A stretch of 64,000 nt of DNA from Caproiciproducens sp. CPB-2 (GTDB lineage Bacteria > Bacillota > Clostridia > Oscillospirales > Acutalibacteraceae), in the NCBI RefSeq assembly GCF_036287215.1, contig NZ_CP142860.1:3162001-3226000 (forward strand), in the 5' to 3' direction. Positions 52,015 through 61,257 of this stretch are shown here, one piece after another. Within the stretch, counting starts at the first letter, position 1; every line of letters starts with the position of its first letter. The notes beneath the pieces are model-generated. The model was not told the origin of the DNA. It did no database searches and was given only the letters and a program-made list of their open reading frames with translations. The translations under genes and the position numbers were made by a program.

Positions 52015-52362
52015 TTAAAGAATGATTCCGCAGGTCTGCGCCGTAACATCCGCGTCGGTGACAAGCAGGCTCCTGCCCGTGCTTTCGGCCTGTACCCGTA
52101 CCCCGCCGTTCCCGTCACAGCTCAGGAACCGGTATCCGGCCGCCGGAGCGGTCCCGGAATACGGCACCGTCACATAGCCGCGCAGCTGTACCGCCGCGAA
52201 GCCCCCGCGCACGGAAACCGCCACCCCGCAGAATTCGTCCTGCGCCTGCCCCGCGCCGACAAGGCCGTTTCCGGTCATTTTTACCGGAATTCCCGGAACC
52301 ACGCCGGTTTCCGCCTCAAAAGTAGCCACCTGTTCCCCATAACCGTTCAAAGAAATGTTCAT
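52015..52362 (-). CDS. Capsid decoration-like protein
   Basis: A 115-residue, mostly beta protein (VPGIPVKMTGNGLVGAGQAQ; GFAAVQLRGYVTVPYSG) of the size and location of head-decoration/stabilisation proteins between protease and capsid genes. GGAGGAGAG precedes the ATG. Confidence 0.65.
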   Translation of the reverse strand: MNISLNGYGEQVATFEAETGVVPGIPVKMTGNGLVGAGQAQDEFCGVAVSVRGGFAAVQLRGYVTVPYSGTAPAAGYRFLSCDGNGGVRVQAESTGRSLLVTDADVTAQTCGIIL

Positions 52363-52383
52363 TTTCTCTCCTCCGTTTGTTCT

Positions 52384-53346
52384 TTATATTTTAAATTCCG
52401 CATTGAACCCGAAATCCTCGGCCCGGCGCGCCGCAGCAAGCTGCGGAGCCAGAGGCAGAACCTCCTCCGCCTTTTTGCGGTATGCCTTTTCAAAGCATTT
52501 CAGGTCCCCGAGCTCCATTTCGGCGGCGACGCGCGCCGCCGTCCGCGCCGGGATTTCCGGTTGCGCGATGCCCGCGTATTTCACGAAGCTGTTTTCCAGC
52601 TCGCCGCGGTACAGCTTCCCGCACTCGGCCCGCTCTTTCAGCGCTTCCAGCCGTTTGGAAAGCCGGTGCGCCTGCTCCGCGCTCAGGGTGATCTCCCCGT
52701 TTGCGAGCGCGAGCGTTTTTTCCACCTCTTCCGCGTTTTCGGTGGAAAAGTTCTTGATCACTCCGGCCTCCCGCTGGGCGGGCACCGCCACAAACGACCA
52801 TTCATAGGCGTCCGTCGGCTCGCTTAAAACCGCGCAGCAGGTTTTCCCGCCGTAACTTTTTCCTTTCCCATGGGCGCAGCCGCCCTTTTTCAGGTCCGCG
52901 CCGCAGATGCTGCAAGTGACCTTTTTGACCGCGCAGCCCACGCTGACTTCCTTTTTGATCCCGCTGTCCAGCTCCAGAATCAGATCGCGGTTTTTGTCGC
53001 TTTTCGGCAGATACGCCCGCGCCACCAGGCGGCAGTACGGCTCGCCCGCTTCGGTCGTCCGTTCGCCGTCCCGTTCCACCGCGCAGTCGTAAATGCGCGC
53101 CGTCTGGTTCTGCGTCTGCATGCTGTGGTTGAAAATCCCGGTTTTCCCCACGAACAGCACCGCCAGCTTTTCCAGCGCCTCCACCGCAAATCGTTCGCAG
53201 TCGCGGTCGATTTCGTTGTCGCACAGCACCACCGAAAAGGTGTAAATCTCCTCGGCGGAAAACTCCCTGCGGGTATAGCGGTTGATTTTTTCCAGCGCGT
53301 CCCCGTCCGGCTTTTGATTGCTTTTCAGCACATATCCCTCTTTCAA
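52384..53346 (-). CDS. Prohead protease/scaffold-like protein (XkdF-type)
   Basis: A 320-residue protein. The N-terminal half has the protease-like fold marks GIFNHSMQTQNQTARIYDC and KKEVSVGCAVKKVTCSICGA. Within it a cysteine/histidine insert (CSICG...CAHGKG...CC) could bind zinc. The C-terminal half is charged and helical, as in scaffolding domains. It begins with TTG after GGAAGGATGAC. Confidence 0.75.
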   Translation of the reverse strand: MKEGYVLKSNQKPDGDALEKINRYTRREFSAEEIYTFSVVLCDNEIDRDCERFAVEALEKLAVLFVGKTGIFNHSMQTQNQTARIYDCAVERDGERTTEAGEPYCRLVARAYLPKSDKNRDLILELDSGIKKEVSVGCAVKKVTCSICGADLKKGGCAHGKGKSYGGKTCCAVLSEPTDAYEWSFVAVPAQREAGVIKNFSTENAEEVEKTLALANGEITLSAEQAHRLSKRLEALKERAECGKLYRGELENSFVKYAGIAQPEIPARTAARVAAEMELGDLKCFEKAYRKKAEEVLPLAPQLAAARRAEDFGFNAEFKI

Positions 53347-53361
53347 GTCATCCTTCCTTTC

Positions 53362-54486
53362 TCACATTTTCGCGGCGGCTTCCAGCTGCTCCGCTTTTGC
53401 GTTCAGGTACCGCGCGTTCGCCGACTCGATTTCGTCCTGCAGCGTGATGTCCTCCCATTCGACGGTAAAATCCGGTTCGTGTCCGTTCAGCCGCAGCCAC
53501 AGGGAACAGATACGGGAAATGACCGGATTCAAAATACGGCGGTACGCTTCCAGCTCGCTGGTCAGGATATCCGCCTGCTGGCTCGACATCCTCTCGGTGG
53601 AGGACCACGAAAGTCCCAGCAGAAACGGCGGCAGACCCAGCTTCGCCACGATCTGCTCCAGCATTTCGCGCACGGGCACAGCGCTGTCCAGGATCTGGTT
53701 GTCCGCGCCGATCGCCTTGATGCTCACGTCCCCGACAGCCACAAAATCGCTCACGCTGTCCTTACGCATCGCGCGGCTCCACTCCCCGGCGATCTGCTGG
53801 GCGCGCTCCTTGGCGTAGGCCCTGTCCGCCGCGTCGTTCGTGGGCTTATAGGTCACGGCGAAGCGCACGTTTCCCAGCCGTTCCCAGTTCACGCCGATGG
53901 TATTGTAAATCCGGATCAGGATTCCGCTGACGAACGGCAGCCCGTGCAGCAGGGATACCCCCCGTGCGCTTCCGGGCGGGGGATTCAGCGCGGAGCAGAA
54001 CACCAGCTCCGGGTATTTCACCTTTACGCTTCCGCCCGGCTCGCGGCGGTAAACCTCGGTGTGCAGCGGGCTGACGGCCTTCAGCTCCACGTCCTCCAAC
54101 CCCGCGTTGTACAGCGCGGCGACGGTCCCGCCGCTTACCACCATTTCCCCCACCGCGTTGCCGTAGGTCAGAAGCTGCGACAAATAGTCATTTAAAAAGC
54201 TCTGTACGCCCGCCTCCATGGAATTCACTTTTATGTTCTGTAAAAAGGAATTCAGGCGGGCTTCCGTATTCCCGCCGCCGCAGCGAACGGTAAAGCCGCC
54301 GATCAGCCGGACGATTTTATCGATGCCCGCGTCGATGATCGGCACCGCCTCGCGCAGCGCGGCGTAAAGCCTGTTTTCACCCGTCTGCAGCGGCACGTAG
54401 CCGTCCAGCGCGGGAAAGGGCGAAGCGGACGCCGCGGTCTGCACCGCCCGGGCGACCGGCTGCGGTTTCTGTCTTTTTCCTATCAT
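53362..54486 (-). CDS. Phage portal protein
   Basis: A 374-residue SPP1/XkdE-type portal. It includes LREAVPIIDAGIDKIVRLIG, YLSQLLTYGNAVGEMVV and LGLPPFLLGLSWSSTERMSS, which are characteristic portal blocks. It forms the DNA entry ring of the capsid. Its start overlaps the terminase stop codon. Confidence 0.9.
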   Translation of the reverse strand: MIGKRQKPQPVARAVQTAASASPFPALDGYVPLQTGENRLYAALREAVPIIDAGIDKIVRLIGGFTVRCGGGNTEARLNSFLQNIKVNSMEAGVQSFLNDYLSQLLTYGNAVGEMVVSGGTVAALYNAGLEDVELKAVSPLHTEVYRREPGGSVKVKYPELVFCSALNPPPGSARGVSLLHGLPFVSGILIRIYNTIGVNWERLGNVRFAVTYKPTNDAADRAYAKERAQQIAGEWSRAMRKDSVSDFVAVGDVSIKAIGADNQILDSAVPVREMLEQIVAKLGLPPFLLGLSWSSTERMSSQQADILTSELEAYRRILNPVISRICSLWLRLNGHEPDFTVEWEDITLQDEIESANARYLNAKAEQLEAAAKM

Positions 54487-55739
54487 TGCTCTCCTTTCCC
54501 GCGCGGCGTGGCAATTGCAAAGAAGGCGTCCTCCCTGCGGAGAAGCGTCGTTACAAAATACCGGATATCGTCCATCGCGTGATCGTTTTCTTTTACCGGC
54601 GCGTCCCGGCTTTTGTCATCGTTCCAGCGGTACAAGCCGAATTCTCGCACCGCATCCGCGCAGTTGCGGCAGATTTTCACGTCCCCCTGCTTCAAAGCGA
54701 CGCTGACCTGCCGGATGCCGTCGAGCACCTCGTTCTGCGCGGGCAGGACGCGGTATTTTCCGTGCCGCCGGACCGTCTCAATAAAGCTGGCGGCGGAAGG
54801 GTCGACGGCGACGCTTTCAATTTCGCGTTCCCCGCAAAGCTGTGCCAGCCCGGCGTAATGCTCCTCGTCCGTGCGGGAAGCGCCCGCGGCGCGCGAATCG
54901 TAATAATATTCGTCCACCCGGTACCAGACGCCTTCCTTTTTTCCCCACAGCCCGAACGAGGACGGGTTCACGGTGCCGTAGTCGCAGGAAACGGCGTAGC
55001 TTTCGCAGTCCTTCGGCGCGGCGCAGAGCATCCCGTCCGTCATGAACGGGTAGACAAGCCCCTGCGCCGCCACCCATTTCCCAAGCACGAAGCGTTCGTA
55101 AAACGTCCCCGCATAAAGCCCGCGGTACCGCGCGCGGATCTGCGGGCTGAGCGACGGGTTGTCCTCCATGGTGAAATGCAGGTACAGCGCGTTTTTCCGC
55201 TCCGCCTTTTGGATCCATTCGCGGTAAAACCAGTGCTGCGGGTTTTCCGGGTTGCAGTTGAACCAGAATTTGGAGCCTTCCACCGAACAGCGCGCGAGCG
55301 CCTGTTCCACAAACGAACGGGGCATCAGCGCCACCTCGTCGAACAGGACGCCGGAAAGGGTAATTCCCTGAATCAGTGCGGAGGACCCTTCGTCCCGCCC
55401 GCCGAACAGATAGAACCGGTCACAGTACTTTCCGCAGGAAATGTCCAGCCGGTTTTCCGCAGCCTTCAGCTCGCACCGGAAGCCCGATTCCTGCAGGGCC
55501 GGCAGCAGCGTGGTAATCAGGTTCCGTTTCAGGGAGCGGATGGTCTTGCCGCAGATGGCGAACGAGCGGTCCTGAAAACGGCAGAGCGCCCACGCGACGA
55601 ACGAAATCCCGAGGCAGAGCGTTTTTCCGCTGCGCACCGCCCCGTCGCAGATCACCGCGTCCCGGCTTTCATACGGGCTGCCCGGGCACCACCAGGAAAG
55701 CGCCTGAAGCTGCTTTCTCGAAAAGGTCTTAAACTCCAT
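54483..55739 (-). CDS. Terminase large subunit
   Basis: A 418-residue DNA-packaging ATPase/nuclease. Walker A is CDGAVRSGKT, Walker B GVLFDEVALM, coupling motif FNCNPENPQHWF. The nuclease acids are in SCDYGTVNPSS, AVDPSAASF and DHAMDDIRYF. All key residues are present, so it could be functional. Confidence 0.93.
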   Translation of the reverse strand: MEFKTFSRKQLQALSWWCPGSPYESRDAVICDGAVRSGKTLCLGISFVAWALCRFQDRSFAICGKTIRSLKRNLITTLLPALQESGFRCELKAAENRLDISCGKYCDRFYLFGGRDEGSSALIQGITLSGVLFDEVALMPRSFVEQALARCSVEGSKFWFNCNPENPQHWFYREWIQKAERKNALYLHFTMEDNPSLSPQIRARYRGLYAGTFYERFVLGKWVAAQGLVYPFMTDGMLCAAPKDCESYAVSCDYGTVNPSSFGLWGKKEGVWYRVDEYYYDSRAAGASRTDEEHYAGLAQLCGEREIESVAVDPSAASFIETVRRHGKYRVLPAQNEVLDGIRQVSVALKQGDVKICRNCADAVREFGLYRWNDDKSRDAPVKENDHAMDDIRYFVTTLLRREDAFFAIATPRGKGEQ

Positions 55740-56055
55740 CTTCGCCCCCGCCGAGGGACCTTGCGCACTCCTGCAGGGTGCGGTACAGCGGCAGGGAATC
55801 TCCGCCCGTCCCGCTCAGCTCTTCCAGACTCTGCAGGGCTTTGATGCGGTCAAAAAACTTGATCTCCATCCCGCCGCCCTTCGGCCGCTTGATTTCCGCA
55901 ATGTTGTACAGGTCCATTTTGTCCAGCGCCGCCAGATCGGGCTCCTCCGTAAACAGCAGCCGCACCGCGTCCGCGATCCCGCCGTAGGCCAGCCTTTCGT
56001 ATCCCCTGCGCACCCGTTTGCGGGTTCTTTCCCCTGTTTCCGAATTGCTTTCCAA
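55729..56055 (-). CDS. Terminase small subunit-like protein (short)
   Basis: A 108-residue protein upstream of and overlapping the large subunit gene by 11 bp. GGGMEIKFFDRIKALQSLEE matches the C-terminal end of XtmA-type small subunits; the usual N-terminal helix-turn-helix half is missing. TTG start after AAAGGAGG. Confidence 0.65.
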   Translation of the reverse strand: MESNSETGERTRKRVRRGYERLAYGGIADAVRLLFTEEPDLAALDKMDLYNIAEIKRPKGGGMEIKFFDRIKALQSLEELSGTGGDSLPLYRTLQECARSLGGGEDGV

Positions 56056-56134
56056 ACCTTCAGCCTCCTTTCAACCCTCCGGCGCATGCCCCTGTAAATT
56101 TCCCAGAAGAGGAAAAGAAACCAAAAATTATTTC

Positions 56135-56174
56135 TTGACAAAGGAGGATATACGAGTTATTGTATATATACAAT
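56135..56174 (+). promoter_or_regulatory. Promoter and GntR operator of the regulator-ABC operon
   Basis: TTGACA (56135-56140), 17 bases, TATTGT, with the perfect 16-bp palindrome ATTGTATATATACAAT (56159-56174) lying over the -10. This is the arrangement expected for autorepression by a YtrA-type GntR protein. Confidence 0.78.
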
Positions 56175-56264
56175 ATATACAATATTAGCATATCGAAAAA
56201 CTGTCGGGCGTCGGAAAAGTGTGCGCGGCTTGATCGACGGCCTGATTCGCTTTGAGGTGATCAT

Positions 56265-56639
56265 TTGGACATCATCATCAGCAATGCAAGCGGGAAACCG
56301 ATTTACGAGCAGATTACCGAGCAGATCAAAAACAGCGTCATTACCGGCGCGCTGCAGGCGGGCGAGGCCCTGCCATCCATGCGGCTGCTGGCAAAGGAGC
56401 TGCACATCAGCGTCATTACCACCAAGCGCGCCTACGAGGATCTGGAGCGGGAGGGGTTTATTGAAACGGTCGCCGGCAAGGGAAGCTTTGTCGCGCAGAA
56501 AAACATGGAGTTTATCCGCGAGGAGCAGCTGCGCAAAGCGGAAAATCTTCTGCAAAGCGCCGTGGATGTGGCAAGGTCGGGCGGAATTACGCTGGAGGAG
56601 CTCAGCGAAACGCTCACCCTGCTGTACAACGGCGATTAA
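56265..56639 (+). CDS. GntR-family (YtrA type) transcriptional repressor
   Basis: A 124-residue protein. The N-terminal winged helix has KPIYEQITEQIKNSVITGAL, then LPSMRLLAKELHISVITTKR and DLEREGFIETVAGKGSFV. The short C-terminal helical dimerisation tail is the YtrA hallmark. It begins with TTG after GAGGTG. It likely represses its own ABC operon until a cell-wall or antibiotic signal appears. Confidence 0.9.
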   Translation: MDIIISNASGKPIYEQITEQIKNSVITGALQAGEALPSMRLLAKELHISVITTKRAYEDLEREGFIETVAGKGSFVAQKNMEFIREEQLRKAENLLQSAVDVARSGGITLEELSETLTLLYNGD

Positions 56640-56669
56640 AAAATCCGGCACAGCGCCATGGAGGTAACT

Positions 56670-57530
56670 ATGGACAACATTCTCAAAGTCAGCAATCTTT
56701 GTAAGGATTACCCGTCGTTTCATCTGCAGAACGTGAGCTTTACGGTCCCGTCCGGCAGCATCGTCGGTTTTGTCGGCGAAAACGGCGCGGGGAAAACAAC
56801 CACCATCAAGCTGATCTTAAATGAAATGAAGCGGGACGGCGGCTCCGTCCAGATTTTCGGATTGGACAACAGAAAGGACGAACAGAAAATCAAGGAACAG
56901 ATCGGCGTGGTGTTCGACGAAAGCTACTTTCACGGCGAGTTTAAAGCCGGGGACATCGCTTCCATCCTGCGGTCGGTCTTTCAGACATGGGACGACGATC
57001 TGTTCGGCCGGTATCTGAGCCAGTTCAAGCTGCCGAAAAACAAAATGATCAAAGAATATTCCAAGGGAATGAAGATGAAGCTGAGCATTGCCAGCGCGCT
57101 GGCGCACCGCCCGCGCCTCTTAATCCTCGACGAGGCGACCAGCGGTCTTGACCCGGTCGTGCGCAGCGAAATCCTCGATATCTTTCTCGACTTCATTCAG
57201 GATGAATCCCATGCCGTCCTGTTTTCCTCCCACATTACCGGCGACCTTGAGAAGGTAGCGGATTATGTCGTTTTCATCCACGAGGGAAAGATCATTTTCG
57301 ACCGCTCCAAGGACGACCTGATTTATCAGTATGGGATCGTGAAATGCGGCCCGAAGGATTTCCAGCGGATCGATCCGGACGATCTTGTCCGCTGGCGCAA
57401 AACCGATTTCGGCTATGAAGCGCTGGTAACGGACCGGGACGCCACCCGGCGGAAATATTCCGGCCTGGTCGTCGACCCGGCCACCATAGACGATATCATG
57501 CTGATTTATGTAAAGGGGGGCAGATCATGA
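56670..57530 (+). CDS. ABC transporter ATP-binding protein
   Basis: A 286-residue single ABC domain: Walker A GENGAGKTT, signature YSKGMKMKLSIASAL, Walker B LLILDEATSGLD, switch His in FSSHITGDLEK. The C-terminal 60 residues are an extra regulatory part. This is the form seen in YtrB-like and bacitracin/lantibiotic-type exporters. The ATG after GGAGGTAACT was chosen. Confidence 0.9.
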   Translation: MDNILKVSNLCKDYPSFHLQNVSFTVPSGSIVGFVGENGAGKTTTIKLILNEMKRDGGSVQIFGLDNRKDEQKIKEQIGVVFDESYFHGEFKAGDIASILRSVFQTWDDDLFGRYLSQFKLPKNKMIKEYSKGMKMKLSIASALAHRPRLLILDEATSGLDPVVRSEILDIFLDFIQDESHAVLFSSHITGDLEKVADYVVFIHEGKIIFDRSKDDLIYQYGIVKCGPKDFQRIDPDDLVRWRKTDFGYEALVTDRDATRRKYSGLVVDPATIDDIMLIYVKGGRS

Positions 57531-58150
57531 CGGGATTATTGCTGAAAGATTTTTTGTACCTGAAAAGGCAGGGGCGGATTTTCCTGTTCCTGCTGGCTTT
57601 CTATATCATCTTTTTTGCCGCAACGGGGAGCGGAACCGATCAGATCACTTCTATGCTGCTCACCTTGATACCGATGCTGCCGATGATTGTTCTCACAAAC
57701 GCCTTTGCCTATGATGAAATGTCAAAATGGAATACCTACGCGCTTACTCTTCCGATTACCAGGGGAAAACTTGTTTTTGCCAGATATCTTCTCACTCTTC
57801 TGCTGACCTGCGGAATGGCTTTGATTCCGTTCTTGATGAACCTGCTGTCCGGCAGCCTGTCGGAAGAAACCGGCGCCGCTGTCTACGCCGCCGTCGGGGC
57901 GGCTCTGCTGCTCTGTGAAATTCTGATCCCGCTGTTTTACCGGTTCGGAACGCAGAAAGCGCGGCTTGCGCTGCTGGTGATTGTTCTGATTCCCACACTC
58001 GGCGCTTTCCTCTTGAAACAGGCGCGATTTGCCGCGCCGAGCGACGCACAGATCCTCTTCTTGCTGAAAATTTCGCCCGTTTTTCTGGTGGTCTTTTCCG
58101 TGGTTTCCTATTATCTCTCCTGCAAGATACTGGAGAACAAGGAAAATTAG
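57527..58150 (+). CDS. ABC-2 type permease
   Basis: A 207-residue membrane protein with six hydrophobic segments of the ABC2_membrane class (LLLKDFLYLKRQGRIFLFLL; NAFAYDEMSKWNTYALTLPI). It overlaps the ATPase gene (ATGA) and completes the exporter. The substrate is unknown. Confidence 0.88.
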   Translation: MTGLLLKDFLYLKRQGRIFLFLLAFYIIFFAATGSGTDQITSMLLTLIPMLPMIVLTNAFAYDEMSKWNTYALTLPITRGKLVFARYLLTLLLTCGMALIPFLMNLLSGSLSEETGAAVYAAVGAALLLCEILIPLFYRFGTQKARLALLVIVLIPTLGAFLLKQARFAAPSDAQILFLLKISPVFLVVFSVVSYYLSCKILENKEN

Positions 58151-58167
58151 GGCATAATAAAGCATTA

Positions 58168-58197
58168 AAAAAAGGAACGGAAATCCGTTCCTTTTTT
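58168..58197 (+). terminator. Terminator of the GntR-ABC operon
   Basis: Perfect 14-bp arms AAAAAAGGAACGGA / TCCGTTCCTTTTTT, 17 bp after the permease stop codon. Confidence 0.92.
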
Positions 58198-58486
58198 ATT
58201 AGCCGAACCTAATATTCCATATTACATAATCTTATTTTTTATATTATATTCCCGGATTAATTCCGGATTCGACTTATATTTCAGTTGGAAAATGATAGAA
58301 TATATTTTATGATAAGAGAATTTTATAGCAATGATATTTCAGTTTGAGAAACAAAGCACATTCCTCTCCCCTTCGGTGGGGGAGGAACACAACCTTGTTT
58401 CAGAATCAACTGGAAATGCTGTGGATATTCTTGAAATCGGTTATTTTTAATCAGTAAATTTTATTACAGAAGGTAAGGAGAAGCGT
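58198..58486. repeat. AT-rich gap holding a small CCCC/GGGG hairpin repeat
   Basis: No gene is visible. At 58365-58386 the hairpin CTCCCC-TTCGG-TGGGGGAG resembles the repeat relics near 13.85 and 59.4 kb. The rest is unusually AT-rich for the backbone and contains the degV promoter region. Confidence 0.4.
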
Positions 58487-59359
58487 ATGAACGATTTTGT
58501 CATAGTAACGGATTCCTCCTGTGATCTGACCGCGGAAATGGCCCGGGATTTGGAGCTTACCGTGCTCCCACTCTCCTTTAATCTGGCGGAAAAGGAATAC
58601 CGCAATTATCTGGACGGGCGCGAGCTCTCCTTTCAGGAATTTTACCGGTGTATCCGCGCGGGAGAAAGCTGTACGACCTCCGCGGTGAATGTGGAGGCCT
58701 TTGCCGGCGCGATGGAGCCGATTCTCCAGTCCGGAAAAGACGTCCTCTGCATCGCGTTTTCCAGCGGGCTGAGCAACACCTGCAACGCCGCGCAGATGGC
58801 CTGTAAGGAACTGGCGGTAAAATATCCGGAGCGCCGGGTATACGCAGTGGACACGCTCTGCGCCTCTCTGGGGCAGGGGCTGCTGATCTACCATGCCGTC
58901 CAGCAAAAGCGCGGCGGCAAAAATATCGACGAGGTGCGTGCCTGGCTGGAAGAGAACAAGCTGCACCTCTGCCACTGGTTTACCGTGGAGGACCTGAACC
59001 ACCTGAAACGCGGCGGCAGAATCTCCGCGACGACCGCCCTGATCGGCACCATGCTGAACATCAAGCCCGTCCTGCATGTGGACGACGAAGGCCACCTGGT
59101 CAACGTCGGAAAGGCCAGAGGCCGCCGTGCGTCGCTCACCGCGCTAATCGACCATATGGAGGAAACGGCAATCGACCCCGCGTCGCAGGTCGTGTTCATC
59201 AGCCACGGCGATTCCCAGGAGGACGCCGACTATGTGGCGGAACAGGTGAAAAACAGATTCGGCGTCAAGACCGTCGTGACCAACTACGTCGGCCCGGTGA
59301 TCGGAGCGCACTCCGGCCCGGGAACCATCGCGCTGTTTTTCCTCGGCACACACCGTTAA
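58487..59359 (+). CDS. DegV-family fatty-acid-binding protein
   Basis: A 290-residue two-domain protein that binds a fatty acid (FakB class). Typical blocks are FVIVTDSSCDLTAEMARDLE at the start, SGKDVLCIAFSSGLSNT and the C-terminal VTNYVGPVIGAHSGPGTIAL. FakB proteins hand fatty acids to the kinase FakA for lipid synthesis. It stands alone here. AAGGAGAAG precedes the ATG. Confidence 0.9.
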   Translation: MNDFVIVTDSSCDLTAEMARDLELTVLPLSFNLAEKEYRNYLDGRELSFQEFYRCIRAGESCTTSAVNVEAFAGAMEPILQSGKDVLCIAFSSGLSNTCNAAQMACKELAVKYPERRVYAVDTLCASLGQGLLIYHAVQQKRGGKNIDEVRAWLEENKLHLCHWFTVEDLNHLKRGGRISATTALIGTMLNIKPVLHVDDEGHLVNVGKARGRRASLTALIDHMEETAIDPASQVVFISHGDSQEDADYVAEQVKNRFGVKTVVTNYVGPVIGAHSGPGTIALFFLGTHR

Positions 59360-59384
59360 ACCGCCGGAACGAAAGGACGGGACG

Positions 59385-59450
59385 ACCCATCCCCGCCTCC
59401 CTCCGTGAGGGAGGTGCCGCGCCCGTCGCGGCGAAAGGAGTTCGTTCCCT
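59385..59450. repeat. Degenerate copy of a clostridial intergenic repeat
   Basis: CCTCCCTCCGTGAGGGAGG followed by TGCCGCGCCCGTCGCGGCG and AAAGGAG forms two small hairpins. The form is typical of the interspersed repeats I recall from gut Clostridia. Confidence 0.45.
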
Positions 59451-59483
59451 CTCTCTATTGGAATCCGTCGCAATCCCGGAAAA

Positions 59484-59527
59484 AGCAGGCGCCCCGGCAC
59501 GGCTTTTAAAAGCCCTGTCGAGGCGCA
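59484..59527 (-). terminator. Terminator of htrA
   Basis: Minus-strand stem GCGCCTCGACAGGGCTTTT / AAAAGCCGTGCCGGGGCGC (a few mismatches), followed by CTGCTTTTT. Confidence 0.75.
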
Positions 59528-59537
59528 TTGTTATGCA

Positions 59538-61232
59538 TTATTTTGCCTGTGTTTCGCCCTTGTCTTCCAGCAGCCTGGTTTTCACCGTCCGGGTGCTGCC
59601 GGTGGTACTCTGTCCGGTACTTATTCTGAAAATGGTCAGCGAGATGGTGTCGCCCGCCTTATGCTTGTTCAGCACCGCGTACAGATCGTCCAGGCTGGCG
59701 ACCGTCTGGCCGTCCGCCTTGGTAATCACGTCGCCCACGGCGACGCCGGATTTCGTCAGGTCGCTTTCCGAGCTGATCTCACGGATCATCACGCCGGTCG
59801 GATAGCCGGAAAGCTGCGACTGGATATCGGTGATGGTGGTCGCCGTAATGCCCAGACGGCTGCGCCCGCTGACATATCCGCGCGCGACCAGGTCGTCGAT
59901 GATGGTTTTCGCCTTGCTGACGGGAATGGCAAAGCCCATTCCCTCGTAGCCGGTGGCGACAATCTTATTGGAATTGATGCCGACGACCTGCCCGTACATA
60001 TTGACCAGCGGACCGCCGGAGTTGCCCGGATTGATGGCCGCGTCAGTCTGGATGTAGGTCATGCCGTTGTCGCTGTGGCTTTCGATGGTGCGGTTCAGCG
60101 CGGACACATAACCGCCCGTCAGGGAGCTGGAATACTCCATGCCGCCCGGATTGCCGATGGCGATCACCTCGTCCCCGATTTCAAGCTGGTCCGCGTTGCC
60201 GAACACCGCGGCGCTCAGGCTGCTCGCGTTGATGCGCAGCACGGCGAGGTCGGAGGTTTTGTCGTAGCCGACGACCGTCGCCTCGTATTCTTTTTTATCG
60301 TGAAGGATGACCTTTACCTTGTTCGCGCGGGAATAATTGACCACATGCGCGTTCGTCAGGATATATCCGTCCTTGCTTGCCACAATGCCGGTGCCCTGGA
60401 TCACGCCGCCCTGGCTGCCCGTTGTGCCGGCCACGGTGGTTTCCACTCCGACCACGCTGTCCGCCACTTTCTTGTAGACGTCCTTGGCGCTCAGCTGGCC
60501 GGTGCCCGGCTCCGGCACGATCGTAATGCCGGAGGAGTTCGGATTGGTTCCGTCTCCCTTGATTCCGCCCTGAATCTGCGCCTGGCTGGATGTGCTCCCG
60601 GAATCGGCGGATTTTTCCCCGTCGTCATATTCCGGCTGCGAAGCTGTGCCCTGCGGCCAGCCGCTCTGCTGACCGATGGCCGTCTGAACGCCGTAAATGC
60701 AGAAGCCCAGCACGAACGCCGCCGTCAGCCCTCCCAGAATCCAGAGGAACACGCGCAGGCCGGTGTTTTTCCGTTTGGGCGGTTTCGGCTCCTGCGGGTT
60801 CTGATCAGGGTGCTGCCCGCCGTACGGCTGATACGACCAGTACGGCTGCTGACCGTACTGATCCTGGCGATAGCCGCCGTAGGGGCCGTTATAGTTCCCG
60901 TAGGGCTGGTGATACTGGCCGTACGGGTTGTTGTTGTACTGGCCGTAGGGCGAATACGGATTCTGCGGATCCTGATACGGCGGCTGGCCGTAAGGAGGAG
61001 GCGCCTGTTCCGTATTCCGGCTGTCCGGCTCCGGGTCTGGCGGAGCGGGCGTTCCCTCCTGCCCAGCAGAAGACGGCGCGTCCTGTCCCTGTTGTTCCTC
61101 CGGCTGCTCCTGCTCCGGGTCGCCCCCCTGTTCCGCTGCCGCGGGCTGTTCGTCCGCGGGCTGGTTGATGTCTCCGGTATCCCACGGGTCTTTTTCCCCG
61201 TTATGATTGTGATCGAACTCGCTGTCACTCAT
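59538..61232 (-). CDS. htrA: HtrA-like membrane-anchored serine protease with PDZ domain
   Basis: A 564-residue envelope protease. Residues 1-155 are a cytoplasmic low-complexity tail: acidic Gln/Glu/Pro, then Tyr/Gly/Gln/Pro-rich repeats such as [20 protein letters not shown]. One membrane helix follows ([20 protein letters not shown]). The trypsin-like domain has His in LTNAHVVN, Asp in [10 protein letters not shown] and Ser in [11 protein letters not shown]-terminal PDZ domain begins near RSRLGIT. It degrades misfolded envelope proteins. It lies 25 bp after the sensor kinase gene, so it is probably part of that regulon and operon. Confidence 0.92.
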   Translation of the reverse strand: MSDSEFDHNHNGEKDPWDTGDINQPADEQPAAAEQGGDPEQEQPEEQQGQDAPSSAGQEGTPAPPDPEPDSRNTEQAPPPYGQPPYQDPQNPYSPYGQYNNNPYGQYHQPYGNYNGPYGGYRQDQYGQQPYWSYQPYGGQHPDQNPQEPKPPKRKNTGLRVFLWILGGLTAAFVLGFCIYGVQTAIGQQSGWPQGTASQPEYDDGEKSADSGSTSSQAQIQGGIKGDGTNPNSSGITIVPEPGTGQLSAKDVYKKVADSVVGVETTVAGTTGSQGGVIQGTGIVASKDGYILTNAHVVNYSRANKVKVILHDKKEYEATVVGYDKTSDLAVLRINASSLSAAVFGNADQLEIGDEVIAIGNPGGMEYSSSLTGGYVSALNRTIESHSDNGMTYIQTDAAINPGNSGGPLVNMYGQVVGINSNKIVATGYEGMGFAIPVSKAKTIIDDLVARGYVSGRSRLGITATTITDIQSQLSGYPTGVMIREISSESDLTKSGVAVGDVITKADGQTVASLDDLYAVLNKHKAGDTISLTIFRISTGQSTTGSTRTVKTRLLEDKGETQAK

Positions 61233-61257
61233 AAGAAATACCCTTTCTGAAAATGAT

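Noticed and set aside
45633..56055. Calling the phage cluster a complete inducible prophage or a tailocin
   Set aside because: Integration, replication, lysis, sheath, tube and tape-measure genes are absent; a tailocin would lack terminase and capsid, which are present.
59661..61250. A 529-codon plus-strand frame opposite htrA
   Set aside because: Low-complexity antisense of the HtrA tail and protease domain; no ribosome site or domain.
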